A stretch of DNA of 64,000 bases, taken from contig NZ_JACOMF010000006.1 in assembly GCF_014283215.1 (NCBI RefSeq), forward strand, positions 62,001 through 126,000, read 5' to 3'. The notes under the pieces are model-generated. The model saw nothing but the letters and a program-made list of their open reading frames with translations, did no database searches and had not been told where the DNA came from. A program made the translations under genes and the position numbers. This DNA is from Siccirubricoccus deserti (GTDB lineage Bacteria; Pseudomonadota; Alphaproteobacteria; Acetobacterales; Acetobacteraceae). Positions 38,217 through 47,423 of the stretch are shown piece by piece (position 1 is the stretch's first letter; the number at the start of each line of letters is the position of its first letter).

Positions 38217-38543
38217 TCAGAAATCGGAAACCCGGCCCTTCCGTTCCCAATCGCCGTAGCGCGTCGGCTCCGGGCCGCTCGGCCCGCCGATCTCCTTCAT
38301 TCGTACCGGCGCTTCCGAGGGCGGGTCGCCGGCGGGGGGCAGGCCGGGGTCGCCGGGCAGCGGCGCCTCGGGGCCGGGCGGGTCATCGATCGGCACTTCC
38401 GGCAGATCAGGGCCGGGCGGCGGCACTGGCGTCGGCGGCACCGGCGGCGGCGGGTCGTTCGGCGACAGCGGATCGGACATCGCCAGGGCGTTTTCCGGGG
38501 CGAATGAGGTCGCCCCTTGTCGGGTCTTGGTCATGAGCATCAT
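38217..38543 (-). CDS. DUF1674 (SDHAF4-like) protein with proline-rich N-terminus
   Basis: 108 residues from the ATG at 38543 (gagg 6 bases before); ATGs at 38534 and 38480 are alternatives. The last 25 residues, 'EIGGPSGPEPTRYGDWERKG' followed by 'RVSDF', are the DUF1674 motif shared with mitochondrial succinate dehydrogenase assembly factor 4, which binds the flavinylated SdhA. The segment before it is almost solid Pro/Gly/Asp, longer than in typical bacterial members of 60-70 residues. Divergent from htpX. Function in SDH maturation is by homology of the motif only. Confidence 0.8.
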   Translation of the reverse strand: MMLMTKTRQGATSFAPENALAMSDPLSPNDPPPPVPPTPVPPPGPDLPEVPIDDPPGPEAPLPGDPGLPPAGDPPSEAPVRMKEIGGPSGPEPTRYGDWERKGRVSDF

Positions 38544-38602
38544 CTGGGGCCTCGGGATAGGGTTGCGCTACCCCTGCAACGCGGAACCCGGGGAAGGGAA
38601 GC

Positions 38603-39541
38603 ATGGGCGGTTATCTGCGCACGGCGGTGCTCCTGGCGGGGCTGACCGCGCTGTTCGTCGGCATTGGCTATGCGCTGGGCGGCCAGCAGGGCATGGTCCT
38701 CGCCTTCCTCTTCGCCTGCGGCACCAATCTATGGGCCTGGTGGAACAGCGACCGCGTCGTGCTCTCCATGCACAACGCCGAGCCCATCGCGCCCGAGAGC
38801 GCACCGCGGCTGTTCCAGCTGGTGCAGGGGCTGGCGCAGCGCGCCGGGCTGCCGATGCCGGCGCTCTACGTCATTCACGAGGACCAGCCGAACGCCTTCG
38901 CCACCGGCCGCAACCCGCAGAATGCCGCGGTCGCGGTCAACACCGGCTTGCTCAACCTGATGTCCGAGCAGGAAGTCGCCGGCGTCGTCGCGCATGAGCT
39001 GGCGCATATCCGCCATCGCGACACGCTGATCATGACCATCACCGCCACCCTGGCCGGGGCGATCGGCATGCTGGCGCAATTCGGCTTCCTGTTCGGCGGC
39101 CGCGATGCTGAGGGGCGGCGCAGTCCCTTCGGCCCGATCGGCGCCATCCTGCTGATGATCGTCGGGCCCCTCGCCGCCATGCTGGTGCAGATGGCGATCA
39201 GCCGCTCGCGCGAATACGAGGCCGACCGGATGGGCGCCGAGATCTGCGGCGACCCGCGCTGGCTGGCAAGCGCGCTGCAGAAGCTGGAGCACTACAAGCA
39301 GGGCATCGTGAACCCGACTGCCGAGGCGCATCCGGCCAGCGCCCATATGTTCATCGTCAACCCGCTGTCGGGGCTGCGGCTGGACAGCCTGTTCACCACC
39401 CACCCGCCGACCGAGGAACGGGTCGCGCGGCTGCTGGCGATGGCCCCGGGGTCGGGTGGTGGCCAGGGCCGGCCGTGGCGGGCGCCGGCGGCACCTGGCT
39501 CGCACTGGGGGGCGCCGGGGCGGCGCAACCCTTGGGGGTGA
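38603..39541 (+). CDS. htpX: Membrane zinc metalloprotease HtpX
   Basis: 312 residues. Membrane helices at about 6-25 and 27-45 ('[20 protein letters not shown]'), the zinc site '[19 protein letters not shown]' (HExxH), two further helices ('[20 protein letters not shown]' and '[20 protein letters not shown]') and the third-ligand Glu in '[17 protein letters not shown]'. Degrades damaged inner-membrane proteins alongside FtsH. The C-terminal 30 residues are Gly/Pro/Trp-rich and unlike E. coli HtpX. Confidence 0.96.
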   Translation: MGGYLRTAVLLAGLTALFVGIGYALGGQQGMVLAFLFACGTNLWAWWNSDRVVLSMHNAEPIAPESAPRLFQLVQGLAQRAGLPMPALYVIHEDQPNAFATGRNPQNAAVAVNTGLLNLMSEQEVAGVVAHELAHIRHRDTLIMTITATLAGAIGMLAQFGFLFGGRDAEGRRSPFGPIGAILLMIVGPLAAMLVQMAISRSREYEADRMGAEICGDPRWLASALQKLEHYKQGIVNPTAEAHPASAHMFIVNPLSGLRLDSLFTTHPPTEERVARLLAMAPGSGGGQGRPWRAPAAPGSHWGAPGRRNPWG

Positions 39542-39669
39542 GCCCAGGCCCAGGGTTGGGGGCGGGGGCTTGGGGTTGGCGGCGTTGCGCGACCGACGAC
39601 CGATGCTTGCGCTTGACGAGCCGGGGCATGACGCGCATGCCGCAAGGCGTCGCAATCGGAGCACAACGC

Positions 39670-40053
39670 ATGGCCCGTGTCGCACCCCTCGCCCTTGCTG
39701 TCGCCATGGTCGGCGGCCTCGCCCTGCCCGCCGCGGCGCAGGATGCCGCCGCCGGGCAGCGGGTATTCAATCAGTGCCGCGCCTGCCACAGCATCAACGC
39801 CGGTGGGCGCAATGGCGTCGGTCCCAACCTGCACGGTGTCGTCGGCCGCAAGGCGGGCGTCGTCGAAGGCTTCCGCTATTCGGCGAATCTGCGGGAACGT
39901 GCCGGCCAGGACCTCACCTGGGATGAGCCGACGCTGCGCGCCTACATCACCAACCCGAAGTCGGTGCTGCCCACCGGCTCCATGTCCTACCCGGGCCTGC
40001 GCAACGAGCAGCAGCTCAACGACCTGATCGCCTACCTCAAGGCCAACGGCTGA
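39670..40053 (+). CDS. Class I cytochrome c (c-550/c2 type), periplasmic
   Basis: 127 residues from the ATG at 39670; a longer in-frame ORF overlaps htpX and is Gly-rich noise. Signal peptide 'LALAVAMVGGLALPAAAQ' cleaved after residue 23 or so. Haem-binding CxxCH is in 'VFNQCRACHSINAGGRNGVG', with His axial ligand; the Met ligand is expected in 'VLPTGSMSYPGLRNEQQLND'. 'GPNLHGVVGRKAGVVEGFRY' is typical of alphaproteobacterial cytochrome c2-like carriers. A strong hairpin between it and the convergent gene serves as terminator. Confidence 0.95.
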   Translation: MARVAPLALAVAMVGGLALPAAAQDAAAGQRVFNQCRACHSINAGGRNGVGPNLHGVVGRKAGVVEGFRYSANLRERAGQDLTWDEPTLRAYITNPKSVLPTGSMSYPGLRNEQQLNDLIAYLKANG

Positions 40054-40093
40054 CGCCGCTTCTTTCAAGCGGAACTGCCTGGACGAGATGGGT

Positions 40094-40119
40094 CGGCGGG
40101 CTGGTTCACCAGCCCGCCG
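40094..40119. terminator. Bidirectional hairpin terminator
   Basis: cggcgggctgg 40094-40104 and ccagcccgccg 40109-40119 form a perfect 11-bp stem with a ttca loop, in the 69-base gap between the convergent cytochrome c and ketopantoate-reductase-family genes. Confidence 0.6.
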
Positions 40120-40122
40120 CCG

Positions 40123-41187
40123 TCAGATGTTGATGCCGATGATGTTCTCCGGCCGGGCCGGGATCTCGCCGCGCTCGACCCGCTTGACCACCGCAGCCAG
40201 CGCCGCATTGGCCGGCGCGGCAATGCCGGCCTTTGCGCCCTCGGCGGCGATGAAGCCGTTGATGAAGTCGATCTCGGTCTTGCGGCCCTTGGCCATGTCC
40301 TGCGCCATCGATGGACGTTGCAGGTCGCTGCGTTGGGCCTTGCGGCCATTCTCCAGCAACGTCGCCTCGGCGGTCTCCAGCGCCGCCGGGTCGCCCTCGC
40401 CGGCCAGCGCCAGCAACTCCGGCGCCATGTTCTGGATCTTTTCCAGGCTGTAGCCGAGCGCCTGGCCCACCCGCACCGCCTCCGCCCCGACCCGCAGCGC
40501 GAAGCGGCGGATGTGCGGGTTCTGGTCGCAGTCATTGCCCGAGAGCCCGGTCGCCGCGCTGGTGCCGTTGCGCATGCCATTGACGCAGAGCTTCGACCAG
40601 CGCTCGCCCCAGAGGTTGCTGGTCGCCTTCACGCTGTCGATGCCGGCGACCATGTCGCGCAGCATCTCGATGCGTGGGGTGATGCGGCCATGCACCTCGC
40701 CCACCGCGAAGACCATGCGGTTCGGCCCGCCGCGGCCCACGGTGCGGCGGATCTTCCCAGGCTCGTAAAGATCGACGGAGATGGTCGCGGCGATCATGCC
40801 GACGGTGCGGCCCCAGCCGACGACGCCGGCGATGCGTTCCTCGTTGATGCAATTCTGCAGCGAGACGACGAAGCCCCCCTCGCTGAGATAGGGCGCGATG
40901 AAATGCGTCGCCCAGACGGTGTCGTAGGATTTCACCGAGACGAAGGCGATGTCGACCGGCCGCGCCTTGGAGAGCCCCTGCACCTCGGTCAGGTGCAGCG
41001 CCGGCACCTTCACCGTGACGTTCTCCTCCGGCTCCAGGCCCGAGAGCGCCAGGCCCTTGGCGCGGATCGCCTCGACATGCTCCGGCCAGGGGTCGATCAG
41101 GGTCACGTCATGGCCGAGCCGGGCGAGATGCCCGCCGACATAGCCGCCAACCGCGCCGGCTCCGACGAAGGCTATCCTGGGCCGCAT
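40123..41187 (-). CDS. 2-dehydropantoate 2-reductase family (ApbA/PanE) oxidoreductase
   Basis: 354 residues from the ATG at 41187 with ggagag 7 bases upstream (a GTG precedes it). NADP-binding 'RIAFVGAGAVGGYVGGHLAR', family block 'PVDIAFVSVKSYDTVWATHF', 'VVSLQNCINEERIAGVVG', and the lysine/asparagine region 'WGERWSKLCVNGMRNGTSAA'. The C-terminal ApbA domain has 'RPSMAQDMAKGRKTEIDFIN', which carries the catalytic Glu-Ile/Asn. At 354 residues it is longer than PanE (about 300) and belongs to a side branch whose substrate may not be ketopantoate; no other pantothenate gene is nearby. Confidence 0.88.
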   Translation of the reverse strand: MRPRIAFVGAGAVGGYVGGHLARLGHDVTLIDPWPEHVEAIRAKGLALSGLEPEENVTVKVPALHLTEVQGLSKARPVDIAFVSVKSYDTVWATHFIAPYLSEGGFVVSLQNCINEERIAGVVGWGRTVGMIAATISVDLYEPGKIRRTVGRGGPNRMVFAVGEVHGRITPRIEMLRDMVAGIDSVKATSNLWGERWSKLCVNGMRNGTSAATGLSGNDCDQNPHIRRFALRVGAEAVRVGQALGYSLEKIQNMAPELLALAGEGDPAALETAEATLLENGRKAQRSDLQRPSMAQDMAKGRKTEIDFINGFIAAEGAKAGIAAPANAALAAVVKRVERGEIPARPENIIGINI

Positions 41188-41253
41188 CACCGTCTCTCCC
41201 TTGGCCGGGGTACGCGCCCCGTCGGCGTAGATTCGGCCGAAGCGCGGGACGGA

Positions 41254-41718
41254 TCAATCCCCGATGGCGGGCTCCCGCGCCGGCCGGTCGAGGAAGGCCG
41301 GCCGGGCGGCCGGGTCGAAGCCGATGGCCGCCGCGGTCAGCGAGGCTTCGAGCGCCGCCCGTGGCATTCGCGCATGGCGAACCAGGAGTTGCAGATAGAG
41401 GCCCACGAAACCCGGGCCGTGGCCGTCATTGCCGCCATCGGCGGTGCTGCTCATCGCATGCGCCAGCTCATGCAGCAGCACCCAGCTCGGCAGCTCCGCC
41501 GGCGCCTCGATGGCAAGGCGGGTGGCGCGCGCCACCGTGCCGCGAGCCTGGCGCGGCAGCGGCCGGACCCGGGGCGGGAAGCGCAGCCCCTCGGCCGCCC
41601 AGACATGGTCTACCAGCGCCTGCAATCGGGCGAAGGGCACGCGGGAGGCATCGCGCGGCGCCACCTCGGCATCCTCCCAGGCGTAGAGCCGGCGGGCCGC
41701 GCGGTCGCCGCGGCTCAT
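41254..41718 (-). CDS. SprT-like / zincin protein with HExxH motif
   Basis: 154 residues from the ATG at 41718, which overlaps the upstream stop as ATGA. The zinc-protease motif is 'SWVLLHELAHAMSSTADGGN', followed by 'DGHGPGFVGLYLQLLVRHAR', where the His of GHGPGF is the likely third ligand. This spacing resembles small SprT/WLM-type or phage-associated metalloproteins. No signal peptide, so cytoplasmic. Coupled to a DUF2786 protein, a pairing I associate with phage or plasmid DNA functions, but no other such genes are here. Function not established. Confidence 0.65.
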   Translation of the reverse strand: MSRGDRAARRLYAWEDAEVAPRDASRVPFARLQALVDHVWAAEGLRFPPRVRPLPRQARGTVARATRLAIEAPAELPSWVLLHELAHAMSSTADGGNDGHGPGFVGLYLQLLVRHARMPRAALEASLTAAAIGFDPAARPAFLDRPAREPAIGD

Positions 41719-42467
41719 TTGCGCGGTAGCGCCCTTGCCCCGGCGGCGCCGCCGACCGGCCGGTCCAGCCCGACCCGCCCGCCAGCCGCTGCGCCGCGGC
41801 CATAGGCGCCGCGGTCGCGCACCGTCGCCGTGCTGTAGACCGTGCGCAGCCGCACGCCGAGGCTGCGCAGCCCTTCCTCGACCTTCTTCTCCTTGGCCAG
41901 CACCAGCGCGGTGGAGGCGCTGGCCGTGGCCGGCGCCACGGTGGCGCGGCGAGCCTCGGCGGCGGCCTGGCGCTCCTCGACCATCGCCTCCAGACGCTTG
42001 CCGAGCCGGTCGGCGAAGCCGTAGCGGAAGCTGCGCAGCCGGGTCTGCGGCGTGGCGCGGCTGCGGAGGTATTCGGCGCTGCGGCGGTACTGCGCCTCCT
42101 CCCACAGCAGCGCGCCTTCGATGACGCGCAGCAGGTATTCCGCCATCAGCACATCCGGCTCCAGCCCGTAGAGCACGAAATCGGCGCGGCCGTCGGTCCA
42201 GCCGCGGCATTCGCAGAAGCGCAGCAGGGCCGGGAACATCCAGCGCAAGGCGAGGCGCTGCGGGCCAGGCACGCCAAGGCGGCGCTGCACGCAGGCTTCC
42301 TCGCGCAGCTCCACCTCGGACATCGACAGGCCATAGACTTCCAGCAGCTCGCCGACCTTGGCGGCGGCAGCCAGTGCCTCGGCTTCGGAGCAGCCGCGTT
42401 CCACGGTCTTGGCCGTGAGGGCACGGATGCGCGCCTTCACCTTCGAGAGTTCGGTCTGCTGATCCAT
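41715..42467 (-). CDS. DUF2786-domain protein
   Basis: 250 residues. The N-terminal 45 residues match DUF2786: 'KVKARIRALTAKTVERGCSE', then 'AEALAAAAKVGELLEVYGLS'. The middle ('RWMFPALLRFCECRGWTDGR' to 'AEYLLRVIEGALLWEEAQYR') resembles the DUF7168-like region that usually follows. A Lys/Glu/Ala coiled stretch and Gly/Arg-rich tail close it. Such proteins are frequent in phages and integrative elements and rarely characterised. Overlaps the HExxH gene by 4 bases, suggesting the two products act together. Confidence 0.75.
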   Translation of the reverse strand: MDQQTELSKVKARIRALTAKTVERGCSEAEALAAAAKVGELLEVYGLSMSEVELREEACVQRRLGVPGPQRLALRWMFPALLRFCECRGWTDGRADFVLYGLEPDVLMAEYLLRVIEGALLWEEAQYRRSAEYLRSRATPQTRLRSFRYGFADRLGKRLEAMVEERQAAAEARRATVAPATASASTALVLAKEKKVEEGLRSLGVRLRTVYSTATVRDRGAYGRGAAAGGRVGLDRPVGGAAGARALPRK

Positions 42468-42507
42468 GATGCGATAGGTGGCTGGCGCCGCCGCCGCTGG
42501 TCAAGCC

Positions 42508-43470
42508 TCAGTCGAGCGACACCGCCGCCGCCCTGACCACCGGCTCCCAGAGGGCGAATTCGGCGTCCCAGAAGCGCTCCAGCTCCGCCGCCGAGGAGCC
42601 CACCGGCGTGATGCCGTTCTCTTTCAGCTTCGTCGCCACCGGTACGGCCCGCACCGCCGCGCTCATTCCGGCTTCCAGCCGGGCCAGCAGCGGCGCCGGG
42701 GTCGCCACCGGGGCATAGGTGCCGAACCAGTTGAGGATGCGGAAATCAGGCAGGCCGGCTTCGGTCGCGGTCGGCACCTCCGGCAGCTGCGCGACGCGCT
42801 GCTCGCCGGTCACCGCAAGGCCGCGCAGCGCGCCGCTGCTGACATGCGGATGCAGCGAGGCGAAGCCCTCGATCAGGAAATCGACATTGCCGGCAATGAG
42901 GTCGGGAATCACCGCCCCGGCGCCGCGATAGGGCACGTGCACCGCCTGGCCACTGGCGCGCATCGCCAGCAGATGCCCCGCCAGATGGTTGATCGAGCCT
43001 GGCCCGGCCGAGCCATAGGTCAACGGCTTCGGGCTGCTGCGCAGCAGGCCCATCAGCTCCGCCAGGGTTCGCGCCGGCACATGCGGCCCGACCACCAGCA
43101 GCATCGGCATGGTCCCGACCAGGGAGACCGGCGCCAGGGCGCGCCGCGTGTCGAAGCGCAGAGTCTGGCGGAGCAGCGCATTCAGCACCGAGGAGGTGAC
43201 GGTGAAGAAGCCGATGGTGCTGCCGTCCGGCGCGGCGTTCACCGTCGCCTCGGTGCCGATGACCGAGCCGGCGCCGCCGCGATTCTCGATCACCACGGGG
43301 CGGGACAGCACCTCCGCCAGGGTGGGGGCGATCAGCCGGGCGGCGACATCGGTGGCGCCGCCCGGGGCGAAGGGGACGATGACGCGCAGCGGTGCCGTCT
43401 GCGCCCGTAGCGGCGTCGCGACGAACCCGGCGGCCCCGGCCAGGGCCAACCGGCGGCGGATCTTGAGCAT
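42508..43470 (-). CDS. Bug/TctC-family tripartite tricarboxylate transporter binding protein
   Basis: 320 residues with an N-terminal export signal ('RRRLALAGAAGFVATPLRAQ'). The family signature 'LRVIVPFAPGGATDVAARLI' follows directly, then 'PVVIENRGGAGSVIGTEATV', 'PLTYGSAGPGSINHLAGHLL', 'AVHVPYRGAGAVIPDLIAGN' and 'PEVPTATEAGLPDFRI'. Binds carboxylated or aromatic solutes in the periplasm. No TctA/TctB membrane genes are adjacent, the usual situation for the many orphan Bug proteins of Acetobacteraceae and Burkholderiales. Divergent from the glyoxalase-fold gene. Confidence 0.94.
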   Translation of the reverse strand: MLKIRRRLALAGAAGFVATPLRAQTAPLRVIVPFAPGGATDVAARLIAPTLAEVLSRPVVIENRGGAGSVIGTEATVNAAPDGSTIGFFTVTSSVLNALLRQTLRFDTRRALAPVSLVGTMPMLLVVGPHVPARTLAELMGLLRSSPKPLTYGSAGPGSINHLAGHLLAMRASGQAVHVPYRGAGAVIPDLIAGNVDFLIEGFASLHPHVSSGALRGLAVTGEQRVAQLPEVPTATEAGLPDFRILNWFGTYAPVATPAPLLARLEAGMSAAVRAVPVATKLKENGITPVGSSAAELERFWDAEFALWEPVVRAAAVSLD

Positions 43471-43580
43471 GATGTTTCCCCCTGGTGATGGCGGCGATTC
43501 TCGACCGGCAAGGACCCTCTGTCCAGCCGACCCGCTCCGGGCCTAGGCTCGGGCGGAGAGTCCAGGAGAGGAAGAATTCC

Positions 43581-43964
43581 ATGGCGAAATTCGGCTTCGA
43601 CCACATCCACCTGCGCAGCCCAGACCCCGAGGCGACCGCCCGGTGGTTCGAGGACAAGCTCGGTGCCGAAGTCATCCGCAGCACGCCGCAGGGCAAGCCG
43701 CGCATCGACCTGAAGCTCGGCGGGCAGGACATCTTCATCGCCCAGACCGATGCCTCGGTCGCGGCGGCGCCCTCCTCGCCTTACCAGGGGCTCGACCATT
43801 TCGGGCTGATCGTGCAGGGGCTGGATGCGGCGGCGGCGGAGCTGAAGGCCAAGGGCGTGGAGTTCACCATGGAGCCGACGCAGGCCCGCCCCGGCGTCCG
43901 CATCGCCTTCATCCGCGGGCCGGAGAACATCTCCATCGAATTGCTGGAGCGTACCGCCGCCTGA
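43581..43964 (+). CDS. VOC (glyoxalase/bleomycin-resistance fold) family protein
   Basis: 127 residues, preceded by aggagaggaag. Single vicinal-oxygen-chelate module pair: 'FGFDHIHLRSPDPEATARWF' with the first metal His, 'RIDLKLGGQDIFIAQTD', 'YQGLDHFGLIVQGLDAAAAE' with the second His, and 'IRGPENISIELLER' with the Glu ligand. Probably a lyase or dioxygenase for a small metabolite, or a lactoylglutathione-lyase homologue; substrate not predictable. Followed 16 bases later by the YdhR-like gene, likely one operon. Confidence 0.92.
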   Translation: MAKFGFDHIHLRSPDPEATARWFEDKLGAEVIRSTPQGKPRIDLKLGGQDIFIAQTDASVAAAPSSPYQGLDHFGLIVQGLDAAAAELKAKGVEFTMEPTQARPGVRIAFIRGPENISIELLERTAA

Positions 43965-43980
43965 CGGGGAGACCCGCGTC

Positions 43981-44313
43981 ATGCATATCGTTCAGATCAA
44001 CTACCGCCGGCCAGAGATGGCGAAGGCCGAATGGGAGGCACGCTACACCGATGAGCGCGCCAAGCCCTTCCTGCAAGTGCCCGGCCTGCTGTGGAAGATC
44101 TGGCTGGACGGCGATGCCGAGCGGCTGGCCGGCGGCATCTACCTCTTCGCCGATCGGGCCAGTGCGGAGGCCTATGCCAATGGCCCGATCGTCGCTCGCA
44201 TGAAGGCCAACCCGGAGTACTCCGAAGTGCTGGTGCGGGTCTTCGAAGTGCGGCAGCGGATGAGCGAGATCACCCGCGCGCCGATCGACGTCACCCGTCT
44301 GGTCGCGGAGTAG
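43981..44313 (+). CDS. YdhR-family putative monooxygenase
   Basis: 110 residues, dimeric alpha+beta ABM-like fold. 'MHIVQINYRRPEMAKAEWEA', 'PFLQVPGLLWKIWLDGDAER', 'AGGIYLFADRASAEAYANGP' and 'VRVFEVRQRMSEITRAPID' follow the YdhR pattern (E. coli YdhR is 101 residues). Proposed to act on aromatic compounds. 16 bases after the VOC gene and followed by a strong terminator hairpin. Confidence 0.88.
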   Translation: MHIVQINYRRPEMAKAEWEARYTDERAKPFLQVPGLLWKIWLDGDAERLAGGIYLFADRASAEAYANGPIVARMKANPEYSEVLVRVFEVRQRMSEITRAPIDVTRLVAE

Positions 44314-44323
44314 CGGCCACTGG

Positions 44324-44353
44324 CCCGGCGCCTGCGTGACGTCAGGCGCCGGG
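44324..44353 (+). terminator. 11-bp perfect hairpin terminator
   Basis: cccggcgcctg 44324-44334 and caggcgccggg 44343-44353 with an 8-base loop, 10 bases after the YdhR-family stop, followed by tccttgctgctgtt. The remaining leader to 44603 ahead of the SulP gene is AT-richer near 44366-44430 and may contain its promoter, but I see no clear boxes. Confidence 0.65.
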
Positions 44354-44603
44354 TCCTTGCTGCTGTTAATTGCTTCCATGGCGGAATCTACATTGTGCGC
44401 CGCAGCAAAACTCTGCTACTCCTTCATCCCGATGCTGTTCGCGCCGCCGTAACCCTCCGCTCCGACGCCCCGTTGCGCCGCCTGCCGGCGCCGGAGCAGG
44501 CGCGCCCCGCCCATGGCGGGCTGGCCGAACGCATTCCATAAATCCCGCGAACCGCCTGGGTGCGCCGCACCGGATCAGGCGCCGAGCCCGGAGTCCATCC
44601 CGC

Positions 44604-46085
44604 ATGTCCCTCGCACGGCTCCGCGCCGAATGGTTTCCTAACGTCCGCGCCGATATTCTCGCCGGCACGGTGGTCGCCCTGGCCCTGATCCCGGAGGCGA
44701 TCGCCTTCTCCATCATCGCCGGTGTCGATCCGAAGGTCGGCCTCTACGCGTCCTTCTGCATCGCCGTCGTCATCGCCTTCGCCGGCGGCCGGCCAGCGAT
44801 GATCTCCGCCGCCACCGGTGCCATGGCGCTGGTGATGGTCGGCCTCGTGCGCGACCATGGGCTGCAGTACCTGCTGGCGGCGACGATCCTGGCCGGGTTG
44901 CTGCAGATGGGGGCCGGGGCGTTGCGGCTGGGCGTGCTGATGCGCTTCGTCTCGCGCTCGGTCATGACCGGCTTCGTCAACGCCCTGGCGATCCTGATCT
45001 TCCTGGCGCAACTGCCGGAGCTGATCGGCGTCACCTGGGTGACCTATGCGATGGTCGCCGCGGGGCTTGCGACCATCTACCTGCTGCCGCGGCTGACCCG
45101 GGTGGTGCCCTCGCCGCTGGTCGCCATTGTCGTGCTGACCGCCCTCTCCATCGGCTTCGGGCTTGAGGTCCGCACCGTCGGCGACATGGGCGAGTTGCCC
45201 TCCGACCTGCCGGCCTTCCTGCTGCCGCAGATCCCCTGGACCTTGGAGACCCTCGGCATCATTCTCCCGGTCTCGGCGACGCTTGCGGTGGTCGGCCTGC
45301 TCGAATCGCTGATGACCGCCTCCATCGTCGATGAGATGACCGACACCACCTCGGACAAGAATCGCGAATGCCTCGGCCAGGGCATTGCCAACATCGTCGC
45401 CGGCTGCTTCGGTGGCATGGCGGGCTGCGCGATGATCGGCCAATCCGTCATCAACGTGAAATCCGGCGGGCGCGGCCGGCTCTCCACCCTCTTCGCCGGC
45501 GGCTTCCTGCTGTTCCTGATCCTGGTGCTGGATGATCTGGTGCGGCAGATCCCGATGCCCGCGCTGGTGGCGGTGATGATCATGGTTTCGATCGGCACCT
45601 TCTCCTGGAAGTCAATTGCCGATCTGCGCCGGATCCCGAGAAGCTCCAGCATCGTCATGCTGGCGACGGTGGCGGTGACGGTGGCAACGCATGACCTGGC
45701 GCAGGGCGTGCTGGCGGGCGTACTGCTCTCCGGCATCTTCTTCGCGCGGAAGGTCGCCGGGCTCTTCGACATCCGGGCGGAAACCTCGGCCGACGGCGCC
45801 AGCTGCACCTATACCGTGACCGGAAACATCTTCTTCGCCTCTGCCGCGGTCTTTGCCGATGCCTTCGACTTCCGCACCCCCGCCCGCCGTGTCGTCATCG
45901 ATGTCTCCCGTGCCCACATCTGGGACCTGACGGCGGTGGCGGCGCTGGACCGCGTGGTGCTGAAGTTCCGCGGCGCCGGTACCGAGGTGTCGCTGGTCGG
46001 CATGAACGAGGCCAGCACCTTGCTGGTCGGCCGGCTGGCGATCCATGACAAGCCGGCCAGGCTGGGAAGTCTGGCGGCGCACTGA
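44604..46085 (+). CDS. SulP-family inorganic anion transporter with STAS domain
   Basis: 493 residues from the ATG at 44604. About 11-12 membrane segments, starting '[20 protein letters not shown]' (the SulP entrance motif), then '[20 protein letters not shown]', '[20 protein letters not shown]' and '[20 protein letters not shown]', with the conserved '[20 protein letters not shown]' between segments. The last 85 residues are a STAS domain ('[20 protein letters not shown]', '[20 protein letters not shown]'). Probable sulfate or bicarbonate uptake; substrate not fixed. Not in an operon. Confidence 0.95.
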   Translation: MSLARLRAEWFPNVRADILAGTVVALALIPEAIAFSIIAGVDPKVGLYASFCIAVVIAFAGGRPAMISAATGAMALVMVGLVRDHGLQYLLAATILAGLLQMGAGALRLGVLMRFVSRSVMTGFVNALAILIFLAQLPELIGVTWVTYAMVAAGLATIYLLPRLTRVVPSPLVAIVVLTALSIGFGLEVRTVGDMGELPSDLPAFLLPQIPWTLETLGIILPVSATLAVVGLLESLMTASIVDEMTDTTSDKNRECLGQGIANIVAGCFGGMAGCAMIGQSVINVKSGGRGRLSTLFAGGFLLFLILVLDDLVRQIPMPALVAVMIMVSIGTFSWKSIADLRRIPRSSSIVMLATVAVTVATHDLAQGVLAGVLLSGIFFARKVAGLFDIRAETSADGASCTYTVTGNIFFASAAVFADAFDFRTPARRVVIDVSRAHIWDLTAVAALDRVVLKFRGAGTEVSLVGMNEASTLLVGRLAIHDKPARLGSLAAH

Positions 46086-46098
46086 GCGGGACGGAGCG

Positions 46099-47304
46099 TC
46101 AGGGACGGACCAGGGGGCAGTTCCCCTCGTTTACCGGCCGGAAGGCCTGGTCCGCCGGGATGGTCGAGAGGATGCGGTAGAGGTCCCACGGCCCCTGGGA
46201 CTCCTCCGGCTTCTTCGCCTCGACCAGGTACATGTCGTGGACGTGCCGCCCGTCCTCCCGCACCCTTCCGCCGCGGGTGAACATGTCGTTCACCGGCAGC
46301 GCCCGCATCCGGGCCGCGACCGCCATCGCCTCATCCGTCCCGGCCGCCTCGATCGCCTTCAGATAGTGCCGCACCGCGCTGTAGATGCCGGCCTGGTACT
46401 GGCTCGGCATGTTGCCGCGGTGGCGTTCGGCGAAGCGGCTGGCGAAGGCGCGGCTTTCCTCATCGCGGTCCCAGTACCAGCCCTCGGTCGCCACCACGCC
46501 CTGCGCCGCGGCCAGGCCGAGCGCCTTGACGTCGTTGATGTTGATGAACATGCCGATCAGCCGCTGCCCCTGCCGGGTCAGGCCGAATTCGGCGGCCTGC
46601 TTGATGGCGTTGATGGTGTCCGTCCCGGCATTCGCCAACGCCACCACCTGCGCGCGCGACGCCTGCGCCTGCAGCAGGAAGGAGGAGAAATCGCCCGAGT
46701 TCAGCGGATGGCGCGCATGCCCCAGCACCCTGCCGCCGTCCGCCCGCACCACGCTTTCCGAGGCGCGTTCCAGCGCGTAGCCACCCTCGTAGTCGACGGT
46801 CAGGAAGTACCAGCTCCGCCCACCCTGCCGCATCACCGCCCGGGTGGTGCCGGTGGAAAGCGCGTAGCTGTCGGAGACCCAGTGGAAGCCGACCGGGGAG
46901 CATTGCCGCCCGGTAAGGTCGGAGGTGGCGGCGCCGGTGTTGATGATGATGCGGTTCCGCTCCCGCCCCACCTGGTGCACCGCCAGCGCGACCGAGCTGT
47001 TCGGCATGTCGATGATCATGTCGATGCGGTCGAGGTCGATCCAGCGGCGGGCGAGCGCGGTGCCGACATCCGGCTTGTTCTGGTGGTCGCCGCCGGCGAC
47101 CTCGACCGGCCGGCCGAGCACGCGGCCGCCGTGGTCTTCCACCGCCATCCGTGCGGCGACGACCGATCCCGGCCCCGCCCAGTCGGAATAGGGGCCGGAG
47201 AGGTCGGTCAGCACGCCGATGCGCACCATCTCATCCGATAGTTGCGCGCGCGCCACCAGCGGCGCGAGCAGCAGCGCGAGCACCATGCCGCAAAGCCCGG
47301 ACAT
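46099..47304 (-). CDS. Branched-chain-amino-acid-type (LivK/HAAT) ABC substrate-binding protein
   Basis: 401 residues from an ATG with aggaggg 6 bases upstream; a longer frame overlaps motA antisense-free sequence and is not needed. Signal peptide 'GMVLALLLAPLVARAQ'. Periplasmic Venus-flytrap: 'VRIGVLTDLSGPYSDWAGPG', 'PVEVAGGDHQNKPDVGTALA', 'GRSWYFLTVDYEGGYALERA', 'LGHARHPLNSGDFSSFLLQA'. No LivHMGF membrane or ATPase genes are next to it, so it is an orphan receptor or works with distant components. It follows motA on the same strand after 119 bases but is unlikely to be functionally linked. Confidence 0.92.
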   Translation of the reverse strand: MSGLCGMVLALLLAPLVARAQLSDEMVRIGVLTDLSGPYSDWAGPGSVVAARMAVEDHGGRVLGRPVEVAGGDHQNKPDVGTALARRWIDLDRIDMIIDMPNSSVALAVHQVGRERNRIIINTGAATSDLTGRQCSPVGFHWVSDSYALSTGTTRAVMRQGGRSWYFLTVDYEGGYALERASESVVRADGGRVLGHARHPLNSGDFSSFLLQAQASRAQVVALANAGTDTINAIKQAAEFGLTRQGQRLIGMFININDVKALGLAAAQGVVATEGWYWDRDEESRAFASRFAERHRGNMPSQYQAGIYSAVRHYLKAIEAAGTDEAMAVAARMRALPVNDMFTRGGRVREDGRHVHDMYLVEAKKPEESQGPWDLYRILSTIPADQAFRPVNEGNCPLVRP

Positions 47305-47423
47305 CCGAACCCTCCTGTATGGCGCTTTGGCGCGCCTTGTGCGGGAGGCTACACCACCGGCAGCGATCCGCCAGCGCCGTCGCGCGCCTCGATCCGGACG
47401 CGGGACAGGCGGCGCGGCCCGCG

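Noticed and set aside
41254-42467. Prophage remnant
   Set aside because: Only two genes with phage-like associations; flanks are ordinary metabolic genes and there are no structural, integrase or lysis genes.
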